Program-made: the position numbers and the translations under genes
In this document: positions 63,575 through 64,000 of the stretch, piece after piece
Layout: each line of letters begins with the position of its first letter
Position numbering within the stretch: position 1 is the stretch's first letter
Notes under the pieces: generated by a model
Database searches by the model: none
Told to the model about the DNA's origin: nothing
Seen by the model: the letters and a program-made list of their open reading frames with translations, nothing else
Assembly: GCF_008629685.1 (NCBI RefSeq)
Contig: NZ_VWSF01000025.1
Span: 28,733 to 92,732, forward strand
Direction: 5' to 3'
Length of the DNA: 64,000 bases
From: Adhaeribacter rhizoryzae
GTDB lineage: Bacteria > Bacteroidota > Bacteroidia > Cytophagales > Hymenobacteraceae

Positions 63575-64000
63575 ATGGCAGATGCAATATTTAGCAATAT
63601 TCGGATAGAGCGACGGGTCAAGCAAGTAGTAGAAAAGATAATAGAAAAGCAAAGTGTGGTGATACATCAGCTAAGTGCGAGCGAAGCCGAGCAGCGGAGT
63701 TACTACCGTCTGCTGCATAACCCCCGTTTGCAGACCAGTCAAATCATTTCGTACTTGCAAGCGGACTGTGCGCGGCAAGTGGAGGTGGGCGCCCATTATT
63801 TAGTATTTCAGGATACGACGCAGCCTAACTTTGAACGCAACCGGCGCAACATTTCCGACCAGCAGCAGCTCGGGGTGATTGGAGATAAGCAGTCCTTAGG
63901 CTTTTTCCTGCATCCTTCGCTGGTGGTGCAAGCGGATACTGGCCGCTGCCTGGGCTACAGCCATGTGCAGGTCTGGAGTAGAGAAGCAATGGCGCCAGAT
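63575..64000 (+). mobile_element. IS4-type transposase gene, 5' part, cut by window end
   Basis: From the ATG at 63575 an uninterrupted frame of 142 codons runs to the window end. It has a DNA-binding N-terminal region (NIRIERRVKQVVEKIIEKQ), then QDTTQPNF, which resembles the first catalytic Asp of Tn5/IS4 transposases, followed by LGVIGDKQSLGFFLHPSLVV and VQVWSRE. The C-terminal Asp and Glu of the DDE triad lie outside. It looks intact so far. Confidence 0.85.

Overview
The window looks like chromosome of a Bacteroidota member, most likely order Cytophagales and close to Hymenobacteraceae (Adhaeribacter-like; the genus is an inference). Supporting signs are a SusC/SusD pair, several -7 promoter elements of the TAnnTTTG type, many SPII lipoproteins, a bioB-F-D-A operon carrying a ketoacyl synthase, Bat-type genes, a PL11/CE12/GH105 rhamnogalacturonan set, and moderate GC with AT-rich intergenic DNA.

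Layout. 1-5000: the start of purC, a lipoprotein with two protease-propeptide-like repeats, a PRC-barrel protein, then lysA and aspartate kinase. 5171-10409: biotin operon. 10535-15220: MORN/YwqK-repeat protein, thiolase and a Bat-type TPR/VWA pair. 15440-15948: tRNA-Ser(GCT), tRNA-Pro(TGG) and tRNA-Arg(TCT). 16163-20860: APC permease, ExbB/ExbD and DedA. 21166-24916: secreted jelly-roll-like lipoprotein, cupin, truncated globin, metallo-beta-lactamase-fold hydrolase and ABM protein. 24968-31353: a light-signalling module made of a bacteriophytochrome sensor without a kinase, a giant CheB-CheR-PAS-histidine kinase and a CheY-like regulator. 32712-40747: SusC/SusD, a lipoprotein, a circularly permuted D-amino-acid-oxidase-like flavoenzyme and a class V aminotransferase. 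41038-47472: an AT-rich accessory zone with VanZ, an M3 peptidase, a duplicated gene tail and an array of integron-type cassettes with attC-like sites. 47563-52836: exported RidA, amine oxidase, HisC-like aminotransferase, an exported Hint-domain protein and an XRE regulator. 53290-57575: housekeeping genes (IscA-type protein, methionine aminopeptidase, sulfurtransferase) and small proteins. 57644-63256: rhamnogalacturonan degradation. 63575-end: an IS4-type transposase cut by the window edge.

How the genes work together. The biotin operon covers the four late steps of biotin synthesis, with a ketoacyl synthase that could act in pimeloyl supply. The phytochrome, kinase and regulator lie on one strand and plausibly form a red/far-red signalling chain. 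Four exported amino-acid-type enzymes (two FAD oxidases, two PLP aminotransferases), an exported RidA and a SusC/D importer sit within 20 kb and suggest an extracytoplasmic amino-acid or amine pathway. PL11 lyase, two CE12 esterases and a GH105 hydrolase together can deacetylate rhamnogalacturonan I, cut it and remove its unsaturated uronic acid.

The most unusual items are the cassette array without a visible integrase (each cassette's 5' end is complementary to the R'' box at its own 3' end), the permuted oxidase, the split phytochrome system, and a roughly 300-bp direct duplication bracketing the VanZ and M3 peptidase genes.
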